Part shown: positions 44,401-52,900 of the stretch, piece after piece
Layout: every line of letters starts with the position of its first letter
Numbering within the stretch: position 1 is the stretch's first letter
Assembly (NCBI GenBank): GCA_013399855.1
Contig: VXAY01005987.1
Span: 404,208-468,207, forward strand
DNA: 64,000 nt
From: Oxyruncus cristatus
Taxonomy: Eukaryota; Chordata; Aves; Passeriformes; Cotingidae
Direction of reading: 5' to 3'
Position numbers and translations under genes: made by a program
Notes under the pieces: generated by a model
What the model was told of the DNA's origin: nothing
What the model saw: the letters and a program-made list of their open reading frames with translations, nothing else
Database searches by the model: none

Positions 44401-47400
44401 TGAGGACTTGCAGTTTCATATATAGCTGGAGAATGTAGTTGTAGAAAATTAGCCTGAATGAAGTATAAGGAATTTTATTTAACTTATTTTTTGTGTTAAT
44501 AGTATTTCTAGATGGAAGAAATAATACTTGAAAATAAAGCATTACATCTAATTAGCATTTCCCAAAGTATGACAATTATGCATGTAGAAATTACTGGTAC
44601 TTATTGAGTTCTTTGGTTTTCACTGTTTACATTTGTTTAGCTTATGAATAAGTTTGTTGTGGGTTTTGTTGCACAAATTATTAGGGAGAGATTACATTAT
44701 CATGGTATGAACCTTCTTGATTTATAACAAAATCAATTACATATATTATATAGTCTTTGTCATATCTTTGATATTTTCTCAAGATTTTTGATTTTCTGAA
44801 AGGTTGCCTTCAGTCCTGTTCAGTCCTGTAACATTCAGAAAAATTGACATAAGAGGTTCTATTTTAACAGAAAGCACCCTCTTCCTATTTTACAAAGAGA
44901 TAAAAAATGCCATTTCACTTCTAATAACTACTCCACATAACAAATTTCTAATTTACTCTTCAAGCGATTATGGAAATTTTGGAGGCAGGTTACCTAATTT
45001 CTCTTAAGAAACTAAAATGTAACAAAGAGCAACACCTGCAAGTCAGAACTAAATCCACTCCTGTTTTTATCCAGTACACATTTTATGCTACATATGCCAC
45101 AATACGGATCAGACCTGGCAAACATACAGATCATTAGTATATGCTTTAAAAATTAAGGCCTCAATTCTGTGTTGCACAGTGGCTGCCTGTTCGTCATCAG
45201 CTAAACAGATCTGGGAAACTTAGCCTGGCATGCAGTAAACCTTTTGGTATCTCCGTTTTTTAATTGATATTAGAAGGGTGTAATTTCTGTAGCCATATGA
45301 TCACTGACCATGGCCATACTCAGGGATCTTATAGACCAAAGTCTGACTAACGTTTAGCAGTTCTAAACTGTAAAGAAACAAAAGAGTTTCATGAAGGATT
45401 TGAATTTATTCTGAGGAAATCTTTGTTAGTTGCCTTTACAACTGGGGGTTGAAGCGTGCTTATGTACTATTTTGTTAGGATATGCCAAAGTTCCAGAAAA
45501 TGTCCTACGAAGAATCCACATTTCCCTAGTAAAATGATGGATTGGGATTAGATGGTTTTAATAATTATCTGTTCCACCAGCTTTGGAGTTTTTCCTTCAA
45601 AACTAGATTGCAGAAGTGGTTACTACTTCTGAGAGGCCTTCCAAAACTAGGTAAGAAAGCATCTGGCATTGAAAGCATGTAAAAAGACATGTTTTTACAA
45701 CTTTTTTTCTCTCTTAACAGTGGTCTCTAGAACACCCACAGTATCTGGAATGTGGGAATTCATTTTTAGTTCAGAAATAATTAAAAATACAATTTTGAGT
45801 ATCCTCACTTGAGCATTCAATCTTTTTGACTCAGCTTCTAATATTTGGCCATTTCTAAGCATGTGTTCAATTATCAAAGGTAAGGTTTTCCAGAGAACAA
45901 GGATAAGGCATAGATGAATCCAAAAACACTTTTAAGTATTTCTTAATAGAAGCTGACATGAACAAATGATAGTACAACAAAATGCAATCACAGTTTTTGT
46001 TGTGGATGCATTCATGTGTGATTAATAAATTATTAGTATGCAATGTAGCAAACTAACAGTTATAGAAATGAACAATTTAGTATATTATTAAAATCTTGGT
46101 TTATAGTCATTTGCGGGAGGAATTATCAATATGTTTACAATTTGTCGTGTCTATTGCAAATATATAATATCCATCAATTATTTTTAGCACACTAAAGATT
46201 CCTTACTGCTTACAGGTGAATTCTAAGTATAAAGCTTTGATTTTCAGTACTGTAATCTGAACCACGGAAGTTTCCTACCTGGTGTCTTGAGCGCGCTTGT
46301 TCCTGCTTTGTGCCTGGACTGAGTTGTTCCTACTTGTGCAGTCATACCTCTTCTCCAAGATCCGGTCTGTGATATAGAGACAGATGCTTTCTGCCCCCCC
46401 TTCTCTGACTCTTCCGACAGCCCTGAAGGAAGGCCTTTCCACTTGCCACTGCTGTCTACACTGCTGTCAAAATCTTCCTCTGGTTTCTTCAGTTCTTCAG
46501 TGCTGCCCCAAGTTTCGCTGTCCGTAACCGAGCGCTTCTCCGAGTCCGTCTTCAGCTACAAGAAATTTGCACGAGAAATGGTCAGTCCTGGCATCTTCAT
46601 TATTTGCTGATTTCTTAAATCACAGGAGGGGAGGAGAATAAGCACATTGATTTATTTGCAGGAAGGGCCACAGAAACTTTCCTTCTAAAACATTAGTATC
46701 CTCATTCCAAAAGTTTAAAAACATACCCATTTGGGGAAGACATTTCTCTTTTTTTTTTTTGTTTTTTATTTTCAAAAGATTTCATCCCTATCCTTCAGAT
46801 AAACCTTAATGAAGTGAAACATAATTTACTCTAATCATCAGTGGTGCTATCCTATTGTTCCTCAACTCTGTTTGAATTTCAGAAGTGAATCACTGTGCTG
46901 AGAGATTTTACTAAAAGGTTGGGTGAGGGAATTCCTAAATACACTACTAAAATCACCTCAGTCTGGTTTCCTGCCTTTTCATACCCAAACCTTCCACTGA
47001 CTGAATTAGGAATATTTCTCTGACAGCACAGAGTACGCTGTGCCACCAGTGAGCAAGGATAACATCTTCAGCTACAACTGATGGCTATTCTACTGGTCTG
47101 TCTCCACAGAAATGAATTGTTTCCAACAAGAAACTCACTCTAGCTATATCAGCCAGCAAAGCAGCAGAAAGACTTACGTGAGCGCTACCCATCAGCGCTG
47201 TGAAGGCAACCATCTGGGCTCATGCTTACTCTGAACCACAGACCCATGTGGAAGATGCACCAGTGAGGACCTAATGCTCCTGCCACATCTGCTTTCCCTG
47301 CGGCATGTTGATAAGGAAGGGAGTGCTGCAAGAAGCAGCCCAACAAAACACACAATGTAGAAGCTGTGGAAGTGGTTTAAATAGAAACGATGGAGACTGA

Positions 47401-49965
47401 CCCTACCCTCTGTTTTTGACAAGACTGCCATTCTTTGTGCTGACAGGCTGCTTGGTGTGACTCTTCCTTCTGTGTTTTCCTGCAGACTCCTGACCTCAGC
47501 CTCAAGCCTTATTTGCACATTACCATCTCACCAGTCCTGCTTGTCTCTGCCTCTCTGTAACAGCAAAAACACGGTGCTGCTCTCAGGTATCACCAACCCA
47601 GGAGGGGCTGCAAAGTGGATCACATTCAGGGATGGACTATTTATAATTCTGTGCTGTCACAACTCCTTCACCACAGAGACCACTCTTTGGCTGTTTCCTA
47701 GGCCTTGTTGTCATAAGTAGGATTAATACTGATTGACAGTATTAATAGATGACCGACAGATTAATCAGTTCCTGTTTACAAATTTGTCATTTGAGGTGTG
47801 CAAAATGCAAAAGCTCTCTGTATTTCCATAATTTCACATGTGCTTTGGAGAAGCTAGCACAGATTTTGGGTAAGGATTAATGGGAAAAAAAGCCCAAGAA
47901 AACATCTACAAAAAACATTGCAGGGTCTTCAGGAAAGAGGTTTCATTACAGTTATTGTTACAATATGTGTAACATGTAACAACATGCTCCCAGAACTTTT
48001 CTGACAAATAGGTGTAAACACATAATCTTTAAAGCAAACTTCATAATTTCCAAAAGATGGCAAATACAATACTGTCTAAAAGCCTCTCTTCACCATTATG
48101 GTGACTAATCGTCTTTTAATAAGAAAACAGAAACAAAATATGCAATTTCTATCTCAAGCTATAGCCAGCTCTCCCTGTTTCAATCACTTTAAAAGACCAA
48201 GACAGGGTTGTCTTACACCTGGAAAACAGCTGGCCAAACGCGTATTCTGTTCATCTCAGCTTCTGACTGAGATTGCCAGCTAGCATGGAGTACAGTGAGT
48301 TCTGGTTAACCTGCCTGGTAAAGGCATACCTGATAAAATTCTGTTCCTAGTCTTCATAACATAAAGCAACTCTATAATGAAAGTAAAATGTGAACATGTG
48401 TGGCATCTCTGTCTATCACTGAATAACCTGAAAATAGAACAGAGGCTTACAGAGCAGCTAGAACATGAGATCACTCCAAAAAACCTACAAAGAGTCAAAT
48501 AGTCAGCCTGAGATTTCCCAATCCTCACGAGGATGCATTGGAACAAGTAAGCCAGAACTAGCCAGACATCAGTGTTGATGTGAAAGGGAAGAGTCTGATC
48601 TCCAGTTAGTAACCATGGAAGACCCTGATGGGTTGGGAAAGGCCTGAAGAATGCTGGCATTTCTGTGAATATCTTTGCAAGATTACAACATCGGTCTGAT
48701 ATCTGTCCTGCTGGAGATTAAAGTAATTCTCATTTCAAAAGTAACTATATTTCCTTATTGTCTAGGGGGAATGACAAATATGTATTTTTCTCCTGCTCAC
48801 AAAGTCTGCTACAATGTATGTCTACAAAACAGATCTCTGAATTGCAGACACTGGCTGCCTGCAGGAGACTAAATGGAATCAGAAGTGTCAGTCTTGTGTC
48901 CTGAATATTTGACATCAAATCACCGGAGGCAATCACTCCTCTCCTGTGCTGAGTGTTCAGCCTTGAAGTTCTCTGCTTGTAAACAGGAGATGACATGGCA
49001 AAGAATACTTTTGTGCTGGGACAAACTTTTCTGGTTTTATTCCTTTTAGGGGGGAAACAAGTCCCACTAGCATTCTGTATTGTCTTTTTTGCTCTTGCAA
49101 TTTTGAGTGGAGCTGCAAAAAAGTACTGAGATACCTGCCACAAGATCTTTACATTTACAGACACATACACACATGCACACACATGTATTACATATATAGT
49201 TTGTGGCTGTATGTTACTCAGAACTCTAGTTTGATATTATGAATTGGCAGCTTGCATTGACACTTCATTCCTGGACCTAGCTGGGCAGAAGAGAAGCTCT
49301 ACCTTCTGTGGGCTCCTCTGGGATGACAGGATAGCCTATATATTTCTTCCCTGGTATGTTTCAGCTCATAAAAGACAAAAATATATCTTATTTTAAATTA
49401 TCTTATCTGTTGAAGAGATACTCCAAATGGGTTGAAGTGAGTAGAAATCCACCCATCACAGATTCAGTCTATTTTTGTGTTAGGGTACCGCAGGAGCTGG
49501 GGACTTCCTGAGGCTGGGATCAGTGGAGGCTCCCCAGGGTGGGCAGAGCAGGGTCTCACCAGCCACCACCTTCAGCAGCAATGCACACCCTGAGAGCAGG
49601 GAATTTGAGATGTCAGCCCACAGCTCAAGGTTGGGTCAGTGGAATGAATCCATGGGCTTCTGGCATGCAAGTGTTATAGAGGACTTTATAAAATATGAAT
49701 ATTTCACTTGTTTCAAAGGCATCAATACTAAAAAAAGGCATCAAAGGCATCAATACTAAGCTTTTTCCTTTGTTATCCTGCGTGCTTGTGGGGTATTGCA
49801 ACAAACAGCAACGAAAAGCTACTTACCTGGGCATGAGTGTTCTTCCTTGAAGAGGCTGTTATATTCGAATAAGAGCTGACAGACGAGGTCGTATTCAAAT
49901 CATCTGTGCTGAGGTTGTCAAGAGTATCACTGAGGCCGCTACTAACTGAGCTGCTGTCATCCCAG
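2277..49965 (-). CDS. NAV3: NAV3 (neuron navigator 3), partial, 16 internal exons
   Basis: Spliced coding region, exons in transcript order: 49965-49827, 46555-46279, 44177-43472, 41946-41458, 35709-35668, 33330-33170, 31365-31177, 28767-28715, 24164-24141, 21820-21743, 14474-14391, 12736-12625, 11309-11188, 9365-9193, 5567-5414, 2451-2277. Reading phase is continuous across all 15 junctions and gives 992 whole codons without a stop. The product matches my memory of vertebrate NAV3 almost exon by exon, with near-identical coiled-coil segments, so I prefer NAV3 over NAV1 and NAV2. Known family role: large cytoskeletal proteins that associate with microtubules and their plus ends in neurons and affect neurite growth and cell migration. 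They carry an N-terminal CH domain and a C-terminal AAA ATPase domain, both outside this window. Seen here: Ser-rich middle, SxIP-type motif (window residues 271-274), coiled coils (about 686-772 and 888-950), a Lys-rich block (about 817-823) and a poly-Ser tract. The paralogue assignment is from memory, not from an alignment. Confidence 0.95.
2452..5413 (-). other. NAV3: NAV3 intron, 2,962 nt
   Basis: AT-rich intron sequence. I see no exon, RNA gene or recognisable mobile element. The 70-codon minus ORF at 4741-4953 has no recognisable domain or splice context. Confidence 0.8.
5414..5567 (-). CDS. NAV3: NAV3 exon (154 nt), coiled coil 2
   Basis: The acceptor is cctctttag and the donor is CGCATGCAG|gtcagt; phase runs from 2 to 0. 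It encodes 51 whole residues (window 884-934) beginning [16 protein letters not shown] and ending IREAMNRMQ. Leu/Ile spacing in [17 protein letters not shown] and [15 protein letters not shown] indicates a second coiled coil. No useful internal ATG opens it, so it must be found by splice sites and homology. It appears identical to NAV3 as I recall it. Confidence 0.95.
5568..9192 (-). other. NAV3: NAV3 intron, 3,625 nt
   Basis: AT-rich intron with scattered A- and T-runs. No recognisable gene or interspersed repeat seen. Confidence 0.8.
9193..9365 (-). CDS. NAV3: NAV3 exon (173 nt), basic/Ser-rich spacer
   Basis: The acceptor is gtttgttttccag and the donor is GCATCTGC|gtaagt; phase runs from 0 to 2. 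It encodes 57 whole residues (window 826-882) beginning [18 protein letters not shown] and ending MKPSQSAS. The motif [21 protein letters not shown] is characteristic of NAV3. A 140-codon plus-strand ORF over this exon is an antisense shadow. The following exon supplies the last base of the split Ala codon. Confidence 0.95.
9366..11187 (-). other. NAV3: NAV3 intron, 1,822 nt
   Basis: Ordinary intron with a GT/T-rich simple stretch at about 10938-10981. No exon or mobile element recognised. Confidence 0.8.
11188..11309 (-). CDS. NAV3: NAV3 exon (122 nt), Ser-rich and Lys-rich spacer
   Basis: The acceptor is cttttcttcag and the donor is AACTGG|gtaagt; phase runs from 1 to 0. It encodes 40 whole residues (window 786-825) after a split Asp, beginning [17 protein letters not shown] and ending [10 protein letters not shown]. 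Six consecutive Lys followed by NW, together with LRSSFKQAF from the next exon, form a conserved-looking basic patch that could bind microtubules, acidic lipids or importins. The role is inferred. Confidence 0.94.
11310..12624 (-). other. NAV3: NAV3 intron, 1,315 nt
   Basis: AT-rich intron; nothing recognisable in it. Confidence 0.8.
12625..12736 (-). CDS. NAV3: NAV3 exon (112 nt), end of coiled coil 1
   Basis: The acceptor is cccatag and the donor is CACAAAG|gtatgg; phase runs from 0 to 1. It encodes 37 whole residues (window 748-784) beginning [19 protein letters not shown] and ending NGPDHTHK. The helix-favouring heptad pattern continues to about [10 protein letters not shown] and then breaks at NGPDH. 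The HTHK end differs from the HPPK I recall for the mammalian protein. Confidence 0.94.
12737..14390 (-). other. NAV3: NAV3 intron, 1,654 nt
   Basis: AT-rich intron. ORFs at 13289-13757 on both strands overlap each other and show no domain; nothing else is recognisable. Confidence 0.8.
14391..14474 (-). CDS. NAV3: NAV3 exon (84 nt), coiled coil 1 continued
   Basis: The acceptor is gcctttctttcacag-like (ctttcacag adjacent) and the donor is CAAAAG|gtaggt, phase 0 at both ends. It encodes 28 residues (window 720-747) beginning [15 protein letters not shown] and ending TMTAEQK, matching my memory of NAV3 throughout. The length equals four heptads exactly, so omission would keep both the reading frame and the heptad register. 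Confidence 0.95.
18095..18545. other. GC-richer intronic block, function unknown
   Basis: This stretch is visibly less AT-rich than its surroundings and carries a 114-codon plus-strand ORF (18197-18541) with no domain I recognise. It could be a conserved non-coding element, a decayed repeat or chance. No splice sites tie it to NAV3. Confidence 0.25.
19770..19865 (-). repeat. CR1 LINE 3'-end fragment (minus orientation)
   Basis: Opens with agaatcacagaatggtttag and continues through gtccaacctctggctg and ctttcactag, the reverse complement of the avian CR1 3' end with its ATTCTGTG-type tail at the left. It is truncated on the right, where an opposite-strand CR1 copy begins. Confidence 0.88.
19866..20230 (+). 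repeat. CR1 LINE 3'-end fragment (plus orientation)
   Basis: About 365 bases of CR1 3' end. Landmarks are ccaggtgggagttggtctct, caaccagcagtaagac, gcccagggaggtggtgga, tccctggaggttttt and cttgatgatctcagaggtct, ending in a cttctgtgattc tail. It is 5'-truncated, as most CR1 copies are, and not coding-competent. Confidence 0.92.
21743..21820 (-). CDS. NAV3: NAV3 exon (78 nt), coiled coil 1
   Basis: The acceptor is gtttttctag and the donor is GCAAAT|gtaagt, phase 0 at both ends. It encodes 26 residues (window 694-719) beginning [12 protein letters not shown] and ending TSQLSAN. Regular Leu/Val spacing with charged residues between predicts an alpha-helical coiled coil, probably for self-association. 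The third residue is Gln where I recall His in the mammalian protein. Confidence 0.94.
21821..24140 (-). other. NAV3: NAV3 intron, 2,320 nt
   Basis: AT-rich intron. The 132-codon minus ORF at 23341-23739 has no recognisable domain and no NAV similarity. No mobile element recognised. Confidence 0.8.
24141..24164 (-). CDS. NAV3: NAV3 microexon (24 nt, 8 codons)
   Basis: The acceptor is a strong pyrimidine tract (ttcttctttgttttcttccag) and the donor is TTCAGAG|gtaaga. Phase is 0 at both ends. It encodes AEEKAHSE (window 686-693), the highly charged start of the first coiled coil, identical to what I recall for NAV3. Introns of 4,550 and 2,320 nt flank it. Its size, symmetry and pyrimidine-rich, CU-containing acceptor are what regulated neuronal microexons often show. 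Regulation is inferred. Confidence 0.9.
24165..28714 (-). other. NAV3: NAV3 intron, 4,550 nt
   Basis: AT-rich intron with a 16-base A-run at 25565-25580. No exon or identifiable repeat family seen. Confidence 0.8.
28715..28767 (-). CDS. NAV3: NAV3 small exon (53 nt)
   Basis: The acceptor follows a T-rich tract and ends aaag, less usual than cag. The donor is TCTACG|gtgagt. Phase runs from 1 to 0. It encodes [17 protein letters not shown] after a split Val (window residues 668-685), the Ser-rich hinge just before the first coiled coil. Because 53 is not a multiple of three, skipping it alone would shift the frame, so it is probably constitutive or co-regulated with a neighbour. Confidence 0.92.
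28768..31176 (-). other. NAV3: NAV3 intron, 2,409 nt
   Basis: Ordinary intron, with short T/G-rich runs near 30300 and 30440. Nothing else recognisable. Confidence 0.8.
31177..31365 (-). CDS. NAV3: NAV3 exon (189 nt), frame-neutral
   Basis: The acceptor is gtattttag and the donor is ATGGAAGAAG|gtaaga, with phase 1 at both ends (63 codon equivalents). It encodes window residues 606-667, beginning [20 protein letters not shown] and ending [10 protein letters not shown]. The block [20 protein letters not shown] is a clear NAV3 signature. It contains NSIP, one residue short of an SxIP motif. Confidence 0.95.
31366..33169 (-). other. NAV3: NAV3 intron, 1,804 nt
   Basis: AT-rich intron; no gene, RNA or mobile element recognised. 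Confidence 0.8.
33170..33330 (-). CDS. NAV3: NAV3 exon (161 nt)
   Basis: The acceptor is ggtttttcag and the donor is AACCTGG|gtaaat; phase runs from 2 to 1. It encodes 53 whole residues (window 552-604) beginning [18 protein letters not shown] and ending GKYHFSNL. The motif [15 protein letters not shown] matches NAV3. An open frame also exists in another reading frame of the same strand, but only the chosen frame joins both neighbouring exons in phase. Confidence 0.93.
33331..35667 (-). other. NAV3: NAV3 intron, 2,337 nt
   Basis: Ordinary intron; nothing recognisable beyond short ORFs without domains. Confidence 0.8.
35668..35709 (-). CDS. NAV3: NAV3 microexon (42 nt, 13 whole codons)
   Basis: The acceptor is gttttaacag and the donor is GGATTAAG|gtatat, which departs from the gtaagt consensus. 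Phase is 2 at both ends. It encodes [13 protein letters not shown] between two split codons (Ser at the start, Arg at the end; window residues 537-551). The same segment sits at the same place in NAV3 as I know it, which supports a real exon despite its size. It is flanked by introns of 5,748 and 2,337 nt. Skipping it would keep the frame, so alternative splicing is plausible but not shown by the sequence. Confidence 0.9.
37970..38000. repeat. Perfect inverted repeat, 12-bp arms, 7-bp loop
   Basis: Arm attttaatgcct (37970-37981), loop ctagatt, arm aggcattaaaat (37989-38000). The arms are exact reverse complements, so either strand can form a small AT-rich hairpin. Confidence 0.9.
38750..39180 (-). 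repeat. Probable ancient CR1/L3-like LINE fragment (reverse)
   Basis: Several phrases resemble the reverse complement of the end of the reverse-transcriptase ORF of old amniote CR1-group LINEs, in the expected order: gctcatgaggatgttatttg with cttaaagctttactaaattc (38759-38806), then gaattaaattagtc (38871-38884), then ttcatcaggaccattaaact (39104-39123). Heavily diverged; the call is from memory of such repeats. Confidence 0.45.
40441..40478. repeat. Short tandem duplication (20-bp unit)
   Basis: Unit actaagtttaaaatataaaa at 40441-40460 is followed at once by actaagtttaaaatata (40461-40477), an AT-rich slippage-type duplication. Confidence 0.9.
41458..41946 (-). CDS. NAV3: NAV3 exon (489 nt), Ser-rich, frame-neutral
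   Basis: The acceptor is gttttacatttag and the donor is TCGGAAAG|gtgagc. Phase is 2 at both ends, so the 489 nt (163 codon equivalents) could be skipped without a frameshift. It encodes window residues 375-536, beginning [14 protein letters not shown] and ending GSVRSTLSE. Landmarks are the [15 protein letters not shown] segment, a [17 protein letters not shown] block and [17 protein letters not shown], all of which match NAV3 as I remember it. Abundant Ser-Pro and RQGS-type sites suggest phosphorylation, which is inference. Confidence 0.96.
41947..43471 (-). other. NAV3: NAV3 intron, 1,525 nt
   Basis: Contains a short CR1 tail (about 43182-43250); otherwise nothing recognisable. Confidence 0.8.
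43182..43250 (-). repeat. CR1 LINE 3'-tail fragment
   Basis: Begins aatcatagaatatcttgagt, continues tggaagggacccataaggat and cattgagcccaacttc, the reverse complement of the avian CR1 3' end. The 5' remainder is lost or too diverged to follow. Confidence 0.85.
43472..44177 (-). CDS. NAV3: NAV3 large exon (706 nt), Ser/Gly-rich with SxIP-type motif
   Basis: This is the largest exon here. The acceptor is ttttatttag and the donor is TTCGAAG|gttagt; phase runs from 1 to 2. It encodes 234 residues (window 140-373) beginning [17 protein letters not shown] and ending SPTFR. It contains many Ser-Pro and Lys/Arg-Ser clusters and the conserved-looking run [23 protein letters not shown] (window 271-274, codons 43782-43771) is flanked by basic residues. 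In known end-binding-protein ligands such an SxIP context recruits the protein to growing microtubule ends; that function is inferred here. The antisense strand is open for 275 codons, which I read as a composition effect of the Ser-rich code. Confidence 0.96.
43771..43782 (-). other. NAV3: SxIP-type EB-binding motif (S-G-I-P) in NAV3
   Basis: Codons AGT GGG ATC CCT encode S-G-I-P in frame within the 706-nt exon, preceded by PSKSSGSG and followed by GRGGHRSS. SxIP with nearby basic residues is the established signature for binding end-binding proteins at microtubule plus ends. It is the only perfect SxIP I found in the 992 codons visible here. NSIP at the exon 31177-31365 is a near miss with Asn in the first position. 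Confidence 0.6.
44178..46278 (-). other. NAV3: NAV3 intron, 2,101 nt
   Basis: AT-rich intron; nothing recognisable. Confidence 0.8.
46279..46555 (-). CDS. NAV3: NAV3 exon (277 nt), acidic/Ser-rich linker
   Basis: The acceptor is cttgtag and the donor is ACACCAG|gtagga. It starts in phase 0 and ends after the first base of a codon. It encodes 92 residues (window 47-138) starting [18 protein letters not shown] and ending SALKTP. Most of it lacks an early Met, so a simple ATG-based ORF search misses it; the open frame, splice sites and NAV3 similarity support it. The segment [12 protein letters not shown] is strongly NAV-like. The first half is acidic and the second half is basic and probably unstructured. 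Confidence 0.93.
46556..49826 (-). other. NAV3: NAV3 intron, 3,271 nt
   Basis: Contains a GC-richer stretch at about 47180-47720 with a 108-codon minus ORF (47192-47518), a CA-rich stretch at about 49158-49187 and a 28-bp tandem duplication (49713-49759). No exon of known NAV3 sequence seen. Confidence 0.8.
49713..49759. repeat. Short tandem duplication (28-bp unit)
   Basis: The 19-mer tcaaaggcatcaatactaa occurs at 49713-49731 and again at 49741-49759, a period of 28 bp. It lies in the intron about 70 bases downstream of the donor of the 49827-49965 exon. Confidence 0.92.
49827..49965 (-). CDS. NAV3: NAV3 exon (139 nt), Ser/Thr-rich, first exon in window
   Basis: The acceptor is tttctttgcag and the donor is CCCAG|gtaagt. 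The exon starts with the third base of a split codon and ends on a codon boundary. It encodes 46 residues beginning [13 protein letters not shown] and ending KNTHAQ (window residues 1-46). This acidic and Ser/Thr-rich stretch fits the disordered middle of navigator proteins. Because the first codon is split, at least one more coding exon must lie upstream, beyond 64000. I found none between 49966 and the window end. Confidence 0.93.
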
Positions 49966-52900
49966 CTGCAAAGAAAGGAGCACATCTACTTTACATACGG
50001 TGTGTCAATAGGCAGAAAGCATCTCAAAATCAATAGATGTGATTACTTATTCTTCAAAAAATTTACCAGAAAGTTTTCAGTAATATTTCCTAATGTACAA
50101 TGAATATTATTTTTCAGACTTCTAAATTAATGATTCTCTCACAGTCAAGTGATTGCTTGTTCAATTAATGAAAGATGCAGGTGTCTTGAAATTAACATCA
50201 GGTCTAAGTGCAAGTCATTAAAACAGGTTGTTTCATGCTTCATTGCAATCACATTCAGTACACTGGCAGGAAAATCTATTAAGCCTACCTGGTATTGCTA
50301 GCCAAAATATTATTAATAGGTTGGAAAACACCTGATGAATTTCCAGGATACAAAAAAATAAAAGAAGTATCTCTTCTGCAAACTAACTGTCAGAAGGAAG
50401 CCAGTATTTCCAAAAGTTTTATTTTCTTGTCTTCAGTCTTTGTCTAGTGGTTGCAATGTCATCAAAATAGTAACCCATGAGAATACAGTCACTGGAGCTG
50501 ACAGAGAACAAATTATACATTTCTCAAGAAACATAGACTGTCAACTCTTCTGTTTTGGGAGACTGAGGCAGAAGATGCAAATGAGAGAAAGGCTACTCTT
50601 ACAGAAATGTCATTACCAACTTTCACAAAAGCCTTGCATTACATTTTGACTTTTACCTTATTGCCACATACAGAATTATACTCCCAATTTTGCTACATTT
50701 CCACCTGTTAAATTTTTTTTTGATTATCATCAGGCCAAAAGTTTGAAAAAAAAATCACCTTATCACTTGCAGTGGGATTCACCTCCTATAGTTTTAACTA
50801 TATAGAAGTTAGGTATCTCATTTAGACATCTAGGTGTCCTCCCTAACCAGTATAAAAAGCAGGCTCCTCTAGGACGTTATTCATCCTGACTTTAAATGTC
50901 TCAGGTTTGTGAGATAAACCGTCCACTGAAGGTGGCTCTTTATGTTTTTTCCTCTCCTAGAGAGAGTGGATAAAGCCTCCTCTAGACATATAACTTCTAG
51001 AAAGACAAAGCTAGGTGTTTATACATGCTGTTAAAGTGCAAAACACAATAGAATGCATACTTTCTTTGCTGTAGCCTACATCATGAGCTGCTTTGTAGAA
51101 AAAAAAAAAGTAAAATCCAAACCCACAGTCAGAGTAAAGCTTGGTACTATTACTACTAGTCATTCAGAGCAAAAAAGGAAAATATCTTGAACCCTTATTT
51201 TACATTTGGGGTTTTGGGAGATAGCAGCAGTGACAGTGAACTGCATGGCACAGAATGTGTGCTGATACACCAGAAGGTTCAGTGCACTAGTCCTGTATCA
51301 TAGCAACTGCAGCCAGCATTACCTTCCTTTAGCAAAAGGTAGAAAATCACATTAGTAAGCCAGCTCAGTGACAAGATAAACATATTTTAGAGGGCAAGAG
51401 TTTATTACAGTGCTGCGCTTTCCACCATTGAGTACAACGACTAGAAATAAATATGTCTTCTGCTGCATTTACAGGTAATAAACATACAAATGATTTAATA
51501 ATGAACCAGTAATATCATACCCTATAGTCTATCCACATTCATCCAAGAACCATCTCTGAAGCACTAATCATTTATGCTTTCTGTATTTTTCAGTCTAATG
51601 TGATACATAATTTCATTGATGCTAAAAAGTTATTCAAATGTTGTGTACTACATGAGAATATACCTTTAGAAAAGTGTTAAGACTGACAATATTAAAGATG
51701 GATGAAACCATAATATTAAATGTGATTATGTTTTAGAAAAGATAACATTCTCTCATTAAAAGATACATTTTAGAAAGGAAAAAAAATCATAAGCCCGATC
51801 CAAAACGAGGTACTTGCAGAAACAACATGACCTTTTAATGTATGACATTCATGTCAACTAATATTTGACCATCAGTTTTCTGAGTCTACTTGGGGACCAA
51901 GATCAACATTTCATCCTGTTTCTCCATATATGTTTGTTATTCTGTTCTATTTTAATTTTTGTTATGTAAACTTGTGCTCCCGTTTCTCTGTAAGACAATT
52001 CACATTTTCTAAATTCTGAAATAGTTCAGTTGATTCATAAAATATAACTGTATTCTCTACAGATGAAGTTTTCAGGCAAAAATTACTATGATCATGTTTC
52101 GTTTCTGTCATGGCTTCTCTGGTGTTTCACATTCATCACATCTCACTCATCAGTGGATTATTAGTGGGTTCTGGGAATACTCATGGCCGTCTTGTGAGAT
52201 ATACAGAAGATTATTTTGACACCTCCACTTCTGACCTTTCAGAGTCATCACTATATTTGTCTGGATTTTTTTTTCTCTTATGATAGATTCTCAAGAAGTT
52301 TTCTAAATTTGGGGGCTTTCATATACCAAAATTTTTGCTAATATTCAGTATGCCTGTAAAACCAGAAATATCCAAATCCTCTTTCCTTCTGGCACATTTC
52401 TAAGAACTGTTAGAGAAACTGATTCCAACTTGAATCAATGCTTTGTAGCAGCCTTTCGAAAAGACATAGTAAAAACTAAAAACTCCAACAGAACAGACCA
52501 TATCAGCCACCCTTTTGGCAATGAAGATTGTTGTTTGTACTTATTTTAGTGCATTGTCCACAGTTGTTTTAACTTGCTTACGCAGCTAAATTTTTTATCT
52601 TTCAGAACTCACTGTTTCTATATTTACAGACCTCTTTCCCAAGTCTAGACAGCATGAGATAGGTAAATATATATTTTTTGGATAACGAAGATGCCTTACT
52701 TACAATTTGTAAGAAATTCTTAATGATTCATATTAATTTATTCTTTAAACTGGCAACTACATGACAAAAATATCTGGTAAAATTAAATCTGCATCACTGA
52801 GATTGAAAACCCATTCTGGGGAGTCTGCAGCAAAACTGTAGTTTTAGTTCTTGTTCCTCCTATGTCTCAACAAAACAATATTCATTGTCAAATTGTACCT

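Noticed and set aside
48280..49182. Minus-strand ORFs of 126 and 145 codons
   Set aside because: Low-information Cys/Ser/Phe-rich products without domains, in AT-rich intron; likely chance.
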